Shown piece by piece: positions 45,017 through 54,405 of a DNA stretch of 64,000 bases. Every line of letters begins with the position of its first letter. The stretch's first letter is position 1. The stretch covers positions 744,001 to 808,000 of the forward strand of contig CP012812.1 in assembly GCA_001936135.1 (NCBI GenBank), given 5' to 3'. Below the pieces are notes generated by a model. That model was not told the origin of the DNA and made no database searches. It saw only the letters and a list, made by a program, of their open reading frames with translations. The position numbers and the translations under genes are program-made. This DNA comes from Saccharomycopsis fibuligera x Saccharomycopsis cf. fibuligera (Eukaryota; Ascomycota; Saccharomycetes; Ascoideales; Saccharomycopsidaceae).

Positions 45017-46450
45017 TTATGTTTTTATCCTTTTTGCCATTTTTTTTTTCAATAAACACGTTGAGAAGTTTACAAGGCGCCGACATAAGATTATGCTCTA
45101 TGTAATGTTACATATATTGGTATCAATTTTTTATATGAGGCTTGAGGTGTCTATTTTCTTTTATTTTTGTTTGCAGTCGGTACATGTCATTATAACCAGC
45201 ATCACGATCATTGTCATTATCATCTCTATAGTCATACAGGTAGTCTTAACAAGGAAAAGAAGTTCAAGATTTCGAATATCAAAATCTTCGAAGATTTTTG
45301 ACCAGTGGGGTTTCTACAGAGAAAAAAAGAATAATAGCATAGCATGCATGAAGGACTAGTAAAGCAAAGTAGAAGAAGGACAGAATACCTTTCAAGCGTT
45401 CACGAAATACTCAATTGGGTTCTAGCACAACCTGGTTATTTGAAGTCGGTCACAGGCTTTGTGGTGATATCAGTGTAGCCAAACAATTTTGTTGTACAAA
45501 CTATGATGCGCAGTTAGAATGCCGTCATCATATATACATTTGTCAAAAACTTTGCTTTATCGATGAAACCGGCCATGCAAAGTGGCCGGGTCTGATACAA
45601 AAAGATTACGTTCATCTTCTACCAGAATTACCGAAGAAAGTTGGTTTTGCAATATTTTCATATGCGAGTGCCTCAAGTTTTTAGTGACTATAAACATGCA
45701 AAAGAACTATTATCGTGTTTTGTTCTCAAATTAATTTTCATGTTCACGCCTGCATTCCTGCTTTTACAAACACCCCCAGTAAACCTCAGCAAGCGCTCGG
45801 AGCACCCCCGTTATTGCAAACTGCTAACGGCTTTCCGTTTGAGTTTTCTTGTGCTGCGCTTCGCTTGTTGTCAACTCCACGCAGACACAAATACTCGTAA
45901 CGCCTACGGCCACAAACAGAGACAATACAAAAAATCCGGCGGCCCGCCGAGAAACATATGGTTACGAAGCCCCTGTAGATGAGCTCTACGGTTATCAGCC
46001 CGCAGGCGCTGATAAGGCTTATCAGTGCTGCATCCTTGTGCAATGCTACGCACCAACCAACGACGTTTGCAAGCGCCGAGGAAACGCTTCTCCAGGCAAA
46101 TGATCTCGCCGACAGAGGGAGCCGCTGCTATGGGCAGGATGGATATATATATATATGCCAGCACTACGCCAGCGGCAATTGCCAGGAGGCACTAATTTAA
46201 AGGATTCCTTTAGTTTGTCTGACTTTGTGGTAGCTGTTCTGTTATATTTTATTTTGTTTGCTTTGCTTGCTCACTGCTATTCGTTCTATTCATTTGTCGC
46301 CCTTCTAGCAGAGTTTTTCCTTTTTCAAATACCTGCCTACTTGCACTGCAAAAATTTTCTCATCATCATCACCACCATAATCTTCTTCATAAATATTCTT
46401 CCATACTACCCAATTAAGATCTAAATAACTTACAAACACAATAGTTGAAC
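45017..46450. other. Intergenic upstream of DUR1,2
   Basis: 1.4 kb. An open frame of 88 codons at 45093-45359 is hydrophobic but has no other support. From about 45770 to 46150 the DNA is richer in G+C and carries GATA sites (listed) and GGCGGCCCGCCG near 45940-45951. A (TA)n tract at 46143-46154 and a T/C-rich leader lead to the DUR1,2 ATG. Confidence 0.5.
45992..46023. promoter_or_regulatory. GATA-factor site cluster upstream of DUR1,2
   Basis: TTATC at 45992-45996 and the near-palindrome GATAAGGCTTATC at 46011-46023 give three GATAA cores in 32 bp, about 430-460 bp before the ATG. GATAAG pairs are the binding sites of Gln3/Gat1-type activators that respond to nitrogen supply, and S. cerevisiae DUR1,2 is under this control. 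Confidence 0.55.
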
Positions 46451-49400
46451 ATGGTTAACACTATCGGCTGGTCCATCCAAGATTGGCTCAAGTTCAACCG
46501 TGAACAAGCTCAGCCAGAAGAATCTTACAATGCTCTCCTGGAGCTCATCCAATCTTTGAAATCCTATGCTGACGGAGATCACGCATGGATTTCTATCGCT
46601 GATGAAGAATCCCTCGCTCACCAATGGACTCTACTTCAGTCTCAACAAGATGCTTATAAATTGCCCCTCTATGGTGTTCCTGTGGCCATCAAGGACAATA
46701 TCGATGTCAAAGGTTTCCAAACCACAGTTGCTTGCCCCTCATTTGCTTACAATCCTTGCAAAGACTCCACTGTTGCCGCATTACTCAAATCCTATGGTGC
46801 CATTGTGATTGGAAAAACCAACTTGGACCAATTTGCTACGGGACTTGTCGGTACTCGTTCTCCATATGGTCAAGTCAGAAGTGTATTCTCTGATAAACAT
46901 GTCAGTGGTGGTTCTTCTTCGGGGTCAGCTTCCACAGTTGGCCGCGGCATTGTGCCATTAGCCTTAGGCACTGACACTGCTGGTTCAGGTAGAGTTCCTG
47001 CCATGTTGAACAATTTGATCGGTTTAAAGCCTTCCAAAGGCTTACTTAGTTGTTACGGAGTTATCCCTGCCTGTAAAAGTCTTGATACCGTCAGCATATT
47101 TGCCTTGAATTTACGAGACGCCCAATACGCTTTCCATTTGCTTGCTAAGCCAGATACTGCTAATGACCAATACTCTAGAGCATTGCCTGATGTGCCTTTG
47201 TTTCAATTTTATTCCAATATTAAACAGGGGCATAAAGTCAAAGTTGCCATTCCTTTGGATTTGCCATGGTACGGTGAAGAAGAAAATGCCAACTTGTACA
47301 ATCAAACCATTGCAGATTTCGAAAAACATTTGCCAAACGTTGAGATTCAAGCAATTGATTTCAATCCGTTGTTAGATCTTGCGAAATGTCTTTACGAAGG
47401 TCCATGGGTTGCTGAGAGATTTGCAGCTTTGGAAGAATTTTACAGCACTAATCCGCCTTCTCTGTCATTGGATCCAATAGTTTATAAGATTGTACAAAGT
47501 GCCAAAAACTTCTCCGCTAAAGATGCTTTCAATTTTGAATATAAGCGTCAAAAAATCTTGGCTACTTTGAAAAGAGAGATCCTCAGCCAATTTGACGTGC
47601 TTATTGTGCCTACAGCCCCATTGAATCCAACTTTGCAACAAGTTGCTGAAGAACCGATCAAAGTGAACTCCATCCAGGGCACATGGACGAATTTCGTCAA
47701 CTTAGCCGATTTGGCTGCGCTTTCCATTCCAGTGGGTTTTAGAAAGTTGGATGGGTTACCGTTCGGTGTGACATTGCTTGGTAACACTTTTACAGACTAT
47801 GCTTTGCTTGATTTGGCTAGCCAATTTTTGACCTCTGCTAGACCAAACCGTCAAATTGCAGTTTTCAAGGAAAAGAATGTCACCAAGGAAGAAGACACAT
47901 TAAACTATGCCATTCAACAAGAAATTGCCAAAGATGCTCAAGGTAATGGTAAAGCCATTGAATTGGCAGTTGTTGGTGCTCATTTGCGCGGATTGCCTTT
48001 GAACTGGCAATTACTGAAAGTTAATGCTACTTTTGTTGAAGAAACCAAGACGGCAAAAAAATACCGGTTGTTTGCCTTGCCTAAAGAAGGTCCAATTCTC
48101 AAACCAGGCTTGAAAAGAGTGACCGAAAATCCTGAACAAATTACAATTGAAGTTTATTCTGTACCAATTGACAAATTTGGTGATTTTATCGCCATGGTGC
48201 CACAACCATTGGGTATCGGATCTGTGGAATTGGCTAATGGAAAATGGATTAAGTCTTTTATTTGTGAAGAAGCGGGATATACTGCTGAAGGATCTGTTGA
48301 TATTACCAAGTTTGGATCTTTCAAGAACTATGTCAACTATTTAGCTGCTGCTGCTGCTACTGAAAAAAGCGCCGTCAATGGTAATGCTACAGGCCACGGA
48401 CACCGCAAACTTACATTTAAGAAAATCTTGATTGCCAACCGTGGTGAAATTGCTGTCAGAATCATCAAAACTTTACAAAAACTAAATATCGAAGCCATTT
48501 CTGTTTATTCTGATCCTGATAAGTATGCACAACACGTTACCATTGCTGACATTGCTGTCCCATTACACGGCCGCACTGCTGCTGAAACATACTTGTCCAT
48601 TGACAAGATTATTGCTGCCGCTAAAGAAACTAAAGCTGAAGCCATTATCCCAGGGTACGGTTTCCTTTCAGAAAATGCTGATTTTGCTGATCGTTGTGCT
48701 GCTGAGGGAATTGTGTTTGTCGGGCCATCCGGTGATGCCATTCGCCAATTGGGGTTGAAACACTCTGCTCGTCGCATTGCTGAAGCTGCCGGAGTGCCAT
48801 TGGTTCCTGGGTCTGGATTGATCAAAGATAGCAAAGAAGCTAAACAGTTTGCCGAAAAGATTGGATATCCAGTGATGATCAAAAGTACCGCTGGTGGCGG
48901 TGGCATTGGATTGCAAAAAGTGGATCAATCACAATCTGAAGAGATTGAACGTATTTTTGAAACAGTGCAACATCAAGGCTTGTCGTATTTTGGTGATAGT
49001 GGGGTTTTCATTGAGCGTTTCATTGAAAAGGCTAGACACGTGGAGGTGCAAATTTTAGCTGATGGCTACGGTGCTGCCATTGCTGTTGGTGAAAGAGATT
49101 GTTCTTTGCAACGCCGTAATCAAAAAATTATTGAAGAAACTCCTGCTCCAGAATTGCCAGAAAAAACTAGACACAGATTGCATACTGCTGCGGAAAATTT
49201 GGCTAAGCTGATAAAATACAAGAGTGCTGGTACTGTGGAATTCATTTATGATGCCGCTAGAGACGAGTTTTACTTTTTGGAAGTCAACACTAGATTGCAA
49301 GTGGAACATCCAATCACCGAAATGGTTACTGGATTGGATTTGGTTGAATGGATGGTGTACATTGCCAATGATGCTGCTGCCGATCTTGAATTGCAAAAGC

Positions 49401-52195
49401 AAAAACTCAAAATCAATGGTTGGTCAATGGAAGCTAGATTGTATGCTGAAAATCCAGTCAAAAATTTCAGACCATCCCCGGGGCAAATCACTGAGGTTAA
49501 ATTCCCTGGTGTTGATTTGGCTAGGGTTGACACTTGGGTCTCCAAAGGTACTGTGATCAGTTCCGAATATGATCCTACTTTAGCTAAAATTATCGTTCAT
49601 GGGGTTGATCGTGCTGATGCCTTACGAAAGCTTATTAAAGCTCTTGAAGAAACTGTGGTTTACGGCGTGATTTCTAATGTTGACTACTTGCGTTCCATTG
49701 CTGCTTCTCAACTTTTCCGTGACGTTGATTTCCATACTAAAATCTTAGATAGCTATGATTACGCTGCTAATGCTATTGAAATTTTACAGCCAGGCGCTTA
49801 TACTTCAGTGCAAGACTATCCTGGGAGAACTGGATACTGGCGTATTGGTGTGCCACCTTCTGGTCCAATGGATAACTATTCTTTCAGAGCTGCTAATAGA
49901 ATTGTCGGTAATCATGAAAAGGCTCCAGGAATTGAAGTGACTTTGACCGGTCCAACGGTGAAATTTCATAACGATGCCGTAATTGCCATCACTGGTGGTC
50001 ACGTACCAATTAAGCTCAGATCTGACGACAATGACGAATCATCTGCTGGTAAAATGAATGCTCCAATTTATGTCAAGAAGGGTACTACTGTGGAAATTGG
50101 TAAACTCACCAATGGATGCCGTGCTTATTTGGCTATTCGTAACGGGATTGATGTTGTGGAATACTTGGGTTCCAGGTCCACTTTTGCTCTTGGTAATTTG
50201 GGTGGTTTCAATGGCCGTACTTTGAAATTCGGTGACGTTTTGTTTATTGGTAAGCCTGAATTGACATCCAGCACTTTACCAGCTCCAATTAGTCAACCTC
50301 TTGCATTACCAGAACATTTAGTTGCGCCTATTGCCGCTGATGGGGAAAACAGCACCAAGAATCACTGGGAGATTGGTGTGCTTTGTGGTCCTCATGGTTC
50401 TCCAGACATTTTCAAGCCAGAATTCGTTGATACTTTTTTTAATGATGAATGGAAAATCCATTACAACTCTAACCGTTTTGGGGTTCGTCTTGTTGGCCCA
50501 AAACCAAAATGGGCTCGCTTGGATGGTGGTGAAGGTGGTTTGCATCCTTCCAATGCCCATGATTACGTTTATTCTATGGGTGCCATTAACTTTACTGGTG
50601 ATGAACCGGTTATTTTAACTTGTGATGGCCCTTCTTTAGGTGGGTTTGTTTGTCATGCAGTTGTTGCTGAAGCAGAAATGTGGAAAGTTGGTCAGGTTAA
50701 GCCTGGTGATATGGTGAAATTTGTTCCGGTGAGTTATGATTCTGCCCGTGAATTGAAGATTTCTCAAGACGAAGCATTGGCTACCTTTAAACGAGATGCT
50801 ACTGCTATTTCTGGAAAATTGACATTGGCTCAATTGAAAATTACACCAGAAGACCCAGTGTTGTTTGAGTTGAAACCAACTGACGGCCAAAACCCGAGAG
50901 TCGTTTATCGTCAAGCTGGTGATCGTTACATTCTTATTGAGTATGGTTATGATAATATGGACTTGAATTTAAGTTATCGTGTCAACCGTTTGATCAACAT
51001 GGTGGAAACTTACAAAACGACCGGTATTGTTGAAATGTCCCAAGGTGTCAGATCCGTGTTGGTTGAATTCAATGGTTACAAAATCACTCAAAAACAATTA
51101 CTTGCCATTTTGGTTGCTTATGAAAAGGAAATTCCATTTGCTAGCGATAACAAATGGACGGTGCCTAGTAAAGTTGTCAAGTTGCCAATGGTGTTTGAAG
51201 ATGAAAAAACTGTTGCAGCAATTAAGAGATATCAAGAAACTATTCGTTCTTCTGCTCCATGGTTACCAAGCAATATCGATTTCGTTGCCAAGATTAATGG
51301 TTTAACTAGAGAAGATATTAGAGACTTTATGTATGCTGCTCGCTTTTTGGTGCTTGGTCTCGGTGATGTTTTCCTTGGTGCTCCTTGCGCTATTCCATTG
51401 CACAACACTAGTGCTGGAGCCAACTCTGATGAAGCTGCCCAAGTTGCTGACGAAATGAAGTTGAAAAAAACCATCGACAGATTTGCTTTACCTTTAATTG
51501 GTTCCAAGTACAATCCATCCCGTACATTTACTCCAAATGGTGTTGTTGGTCTCGGTGGGATGTACATGTGCATATACACTATGGAATCTCCCGGCGGATA
51601 CCAGCTTGTGGGGCGTACTATTCCAATTTGGGACAAATTATCACTTGGCCAACATAGTCAAGCTGATGGCAATCCATGGTTGTTGACTCCATTTGATCAA
51701 ATTGAATTTTATCCAGTGAGCGAAGCAGAATTGAACTCGATGAGTGAGCAAATGAACCACGGCAAATTTGACATTGAAATTGAAGAATCTGTGTTTGATC
51801 ATGGTGATTATGTTGCTTGGCTTGAACAACACAAGGAAACTATTGAGAAATTAAGAGAAAACAAGAAAATTAGCGAGAAATTGGAAGATTTTAAACGTAT
51901 GATTGAGGTTTCCAACCAAGAATTACTTGCCAATGGTAATGGCGTGAAAAAAGATGCTGAAGAAGAAAGCTTCCCAGAAACTGCTGAATTGGTTTATTCT
52001 CAATACAGTGGAAGATTCTGGAAACCATTGGTGAAAGTTGGTGATGTGGTCGAAAAAAGTCAAGGATTGGTTGTCGTTGAAGCTATGAAGACAGAAATGA
52101 CAGTTACTGCCACTAGATCTGGAAAGGTTTTAAAAGTCTGTCATGTTAATGGTGATATGGTGGAAGCTGGTGATTTGGTTGTTGTTATTGAGTGA
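46451..52195 (+). CDS. DUR1,2: Urea amidolyase Dur1,2 (urea carboxylase + allophanate hydrolase)
   Basis: Encodes 1914 residues (S. cerevisiae 1835). This biotin enzyme carboxylates urea to allophanate with ATP and then splits it to ammonia and CO2. Domains: an amidase-signature allophanate hydrolase at about 1-620 (Lys near 80 in VAIKDNID, GGSSSGSA near 152, nucleophile Ser near 179 in TAGSGR) and a biotin carboxylase from about 657 (ILIANRGEIAVRI, then GGGGIGLQ and EVNTRLQVEHPITE). The carboxyltransferase halves follow (VQDYPGRTGYWRIGVPPSGPMD and later). The biotinyl domain has EAMKTEM, with K1880 as biotin site. The start is the ATG at 46451. Four CTG codons were noticed (for example codon 30), far fewer than TTG. 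GATA sites lie upstream; xanthine dehydrogenase lies two genes downstream. Confidence 0.98.
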   Translation: MVNTIGWSIQDWLKFNREQAQPEESYNALLELIQSLKSYADGDHAWISIADEESLAHQWTLLQSQQDAYKLPLYGVPVAIKDNIDVKGFQTTVACPSFAYNPCKDSTVAALLKSYGAIVIGKTNLDQFATGLVGTRSPYGQVRSVFSDKHVSGGSSSGSASTVGRGIVPLALGTDTAGSGRVPAMLNNLIGLKPSKGLLSCYGVIPACKSLDTVSIFALNLRDAQYAFHLLAKPDTANDQYSRALPDVPLFQFYSNIKQGHKVKVAIPLDLPWYGEEENANLYNQTIADFEKHLPNVEIQAIDFNPLLDLAKCLYEGPWVAERFAALEEFYSTNPPSLSLDPIVYKIVQSAKNFSAKDAFNFEYKRQKILATLKREILSQFDVLIVPTAPLNPTLQQVAEEPIKVNSIQGTWTNFVNLADLAALSIPVGFRKLDGLPFGVTLLGNTFTDYALLDLASQFLTSARPNRQIAVFKEKNVTKEEDTLNYAIQQEIAKDAQGNGKAIELAVVGAHLRGLPLNWQLLKVNATFVEETKTAKKYRLFALPKEGPILKPGLKRVTENPEQITIEVYSVPIDKFGDFIAMVPQPLGIGSVELANGKWIKSFICEEAGYTAEGSVDITKFGSFKNYVNYLAAAAATEKSAVNGNATGHGHRKLTFKKILIANRGEIAVRIIKTLQKLNIEAISVYSDPDKYAQHVTIADIAVPLHGRTAAETYLSIDKIIAAAKETKAEAIIPGYGFLSENADFADRCAAEGIVFVGPSGDAIRQLGLKHSARRIAEAAGVPLVPGSGLIKDSKEAKQFAEKIGYPVMIKSTAGGGGIGLQKVDQSQSEEIERIFETVQHQGLSYFGDSGVFIERFIEKARHVEVQILADGYGAAIAVGERDCSLQRRNQKIIEETPAPELPEKTRHRLHTAAENLAKLIKYKSAGTVEFIYDAARDEFYFLEVNTRLQVEHPITEMVTGLDLVEWMVYIANDAAADLELQKQKLKINGWSMEARLYAENPVKNFRPSPGQITEVKFPGVDLARVDTWVSKGTVISSEYDPTLAKIIVHGVDRADALRKLIKALEETVVYGVISNVDYLRSIAASQLFRDVDFHTKILDSYDYAANAIEILQPGAYTSVQDYPGRTGYWRIGVPPSGPMDNYSFRAANRIVGNHEKAPGIEVTLTGPTVKFHNDAVIAITGGHVPIKLRSDDNDESSAGKMNAPIYVKKGTTVEIGKLTNGCRAYLAIRNGIDVVEYLGSRSTFALGNLGGFNGRTLKFGDVLFIGKPELTSSTLPAPISQPLALPEHLVAPIAADGENSTKNHWEIGVLCGPHGSPDIFKPEFVDTFFNDEWKIHYNSNRFGVRLVGPKPKWARLDGGEGGLHPSNAHDYVYSMGAINFTGDEPVILTCDGPSLGGFVCHAVVAEAEMWKVGQVKPGDMVKFVPVSYDSARELKISQDEALATFKRDATAISGKLTLAQLKITPEDPVLFELKPTDGQNPRVVYRQAGDRYILIEYGYDNMDLNLSYRVNRLINMVETYKTTGIVEMSQGVRSVLVEFNGYKITQKQLLAILVAYEKEIPFASDNKWTVPSKVVKLPMVFEDEKTVAAIKRYQETIRSSAPWLPSNIDFVAKINGLTREDIRDFMYAARFLVLGLGDVFLGAPCAIPLHNTSAGANSDEAAQVADEMKLKKTIDRFALPLIGSKYNPSRTFTPNGVVGLGGMYMCIYTMESPGGYQLVGRTIPIWDKLSLGQHSQADGNPWLLTPFDQIEFYPVSEAELNSMSEQMNHGKFDIEIEESVFDHGDYVAWLEQHKETIEKLRENKKISEKLEDFKRMIEVSNQELLANGNGVKKDAEEESFPETAELVYSQYSGRFWKPLVKVGDVVEKSQGLVVVEAMKTEMTVTATRSGKVLKVCHVNGDMVEAGDLVVVIE

Positions 52196-52821
52196 GATTT
52201 TCGCTTACGTCTTTTAACTTTTTAATTCTCTTTATTTCTTCTTTTTGCTTTATTTTTATTTTTTATTTTTATTTTTCTTGTTTTTTTGCATGTTTTTTTT
52301 CTTGTCGCTGATTTTTTCCTACAGTCTTATTATTACACAAAAAAGAATTTGCCTTTGTATCTTTTAGTGTTCTTTATCTCCCTATTATGTCTTAGAATGA
52401 TTTTATAGTTATACGCTGTTATGAATAAGAAAAATCAATTCTTAAATATAATGAATCTACCTGCTATAAAATGTTCTTGAGATGCTTATCATGCTATTAG
52501 TAGCCTGCATGGCTTGTACTATATTAGGTATGAAAACTGTAAATTGAGAATCCAATGGTTGATAAAGAGACTTAATCAGACAAAGTCCAGTCTTAATACG
52601 AACACTGAAGCTAAGTGTCCCAGTAACAGGAGGAGAAAACAAGCTTATAACCATTAACAGCCTGTATTTAAGCTATCTCAAAACCAAATAGAAGCGTACT
52701 AGAACAATTGTTAATATTAGCCGTCTGTCCTCGGTATATTGAACGTACCCAACCATACTATATATTGCATACCATACTTTAAATAAAACTAACTATAGCT
52801 TCTCTAGGTTGTTTAGGTAGA
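52196..52821. other. Intergenic between convergent DUR1,2 and the Cwf18 homologue
   Basis: A T-rich terminator-like stretch at 52235-52320, nothing else of note. Confidence 0.45.
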
Positions 52822-53580
52822 CTAACTTGATTTGTTCATTTCATGTAATCTCTCTCTAAGCAATTGTCTAATCATCTTATTTGTCCTACGATCAAGTAGC
52901 TTTTCCTGATCTTGTAACTCTTCCTCAAAATCCAAAATTGCCCTAACTTTGCCAATCTTGCCAACTTTACCCAGAGTACTATTATAATTATCATCATCAT
53001 TATTCGGGTCATCATCATTTTCAATATCTCCGGCATTCTCTTCCTCCTCATCATCCTTACCCAAATCATACTTTTTTGACAAGCGACTCAATATCTCCCC
53101 CTGCTGTGCCTCAGACACAAGTTCCACCATTTGTCCATTTTCTAGTTCCATCCGGAGTGATTCGGAAGTGAATGCGTTTTTTGGTAAGTTTGTCTCACGA
53201 TCATAATTTCTTGAAATTAGCGTTCTTCTTGTTGGTTTTGTTGTGGTAGTATTTTTGGCAGGTTGTAGGGTGGTTGTTATCACATTGATGTTGTTGGTGT
53301 TGCTGCCATTCCCAATATTATTATCATTTTCATCCGCGTTATTGTTATCAAGATCATTATAATGTTGTGATTCATTATCGTGTGGCTCTTGTTGTAAATG
53401 CTGCTGCTGTAATTGTTGGTCAAAGTCATTTTTCTTGATACTATCTAAGCTCAATGATGTCGTCGCCGTCGGCACTTCGCCTTGAGATGAAGCTGAGGTT
53501 ACAGCTTGCTTCTTTTTACGATCGCGAAGCTGTTGAAGACGATTCTTTCTCTTTAATGACTGTTCGTCCAAAGATGACAT
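52822..53580 (-). CDS. Pre-mRNA splicing factor Cwf18/CCDC12 homologue
   Basis: Encodes 252 residues. The N-terminus is SLKRKNRLQQLRDRKKKQ, then a low-complexity Gln/Asn/Asp linker, a central RTLISRNYDRETNLPKNAF that matches the family's L-x-x-RNYDP-x-T core, an acidic stretch, and a C-terminal helix with LDRRTNKMIRQLLRERL, which matches the family end (L-x-RRTQ-A-I-LIRERL). Cwf18/CCDC12 is a spliceosome protein of the Prp19/activated complexes in S. pombe and human. S. cerevisiae has no clear homologue, as far as I recall. The Gln/Asn insert makes it longer than the human protein (about 170). Nothing links its job to its neighbours. Confidence 0.8.
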   Translation of the reverse strand: MSSLDEQSLKRKNRLQQLRDRKKKQAVTSASSQGEVPTATTSLSLDSIKKNDFDQQLQQQHLQQEPHDNESQHYNDLDNNNADENDNNIGNGSNTNNINVITTTLQPAKNTTTTKPTRRTLISRNYDRETNLPKNAFTSESLRMELENGQMVELVSEAQQGEILSRLSKKYDLGKDDEEEENAGDIENDDDPNNDDDNYNSTLGKVGKIGKVRAILDFEEELQDQEKLLDRRTNKMIRQLLRERLHEMNKSS

Positions 53581-54405
53581 CTTTATACTATTTATTGTTG
53601 TGACAGGTTGTTATTGTGTGTGAGTGAGTGTATATTGATTAATAGATAAAATGAAGAATCATTTAGCCGTGTGCTTGTAAAATAACTTCTATTGAAAAGT
53701 AGGTTTTAGATATCTTTATGTCAAAAAGACTGGATAATCGAATCCAATAGTGTTAATAATTCTAAGACTTATAATAAACCTCGGTCATAGATATATGGTT
53801 TTGCATAAACCTCATCGAGGATTTCAAAAAGCTCCTGGCAAAAAAAAAAAAAAAAAAAAAATAAAAAAGTGATGTACACGCGGAGAAGTCCCTTTAGCAA
53901 ATTATCATTGACATGCATGCACTGCATCTCTTTTTTTAACATCAGAGACACATCCACAAAACATTGAAAGAAGCGCACAAGGTGAAAGAAGCGTACCGTG
54001 GAAACTAGCATTTATACATGAAGCAGTATCCTGGAAAGCTCTTTGGAGCTAAAGTTAGCTGCTTCATTGATTATGAATGAGTTTTAAGTTTTGCACTATC
54101 TCACGTTATTTTGATTTCGACACTACCAATACATTCTGTTTTATACTGCTGAGTTCATGGAAAACAGAAAAAGGAGAATAGCTTTTTTTTTAATCAGTAT
54201 ATTATTATTAGAAGGTCTTATTTTCTGCATAAATCCATTAAAAATATAGTTCTTACATTCAAAATAATGATTAAAATACAAAAGGGTAGAATACGTTTTA
54301 TACGATGGAACGTAAAGTTGCAAACACAACGAAGTCTAAATATGAACACTCTATACAAATTAATACAAAATCATAACAAACTCACCTTATCACTTACTCC
54401 CCTAA
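53581..54405. other. Intergenic between the Cwf18 homologue and xanthine dehydrogenase
   Basis: 0.8 kb containing the Cwf18 promoter and the dehydrogenase 3' region. A long A run (A22-type, with one T) lies at 53839-53868. An 80-codon open frame crossing it on the minus strand is not supported. Confidence 0.45.

Noticed and set aside
45093-45359. 88-codon hydrophobic open frame upstream of DUR1,2
   Set aside because: Possible membrane segments but AT-rich DNA gives these often; no motif or neighbour support.
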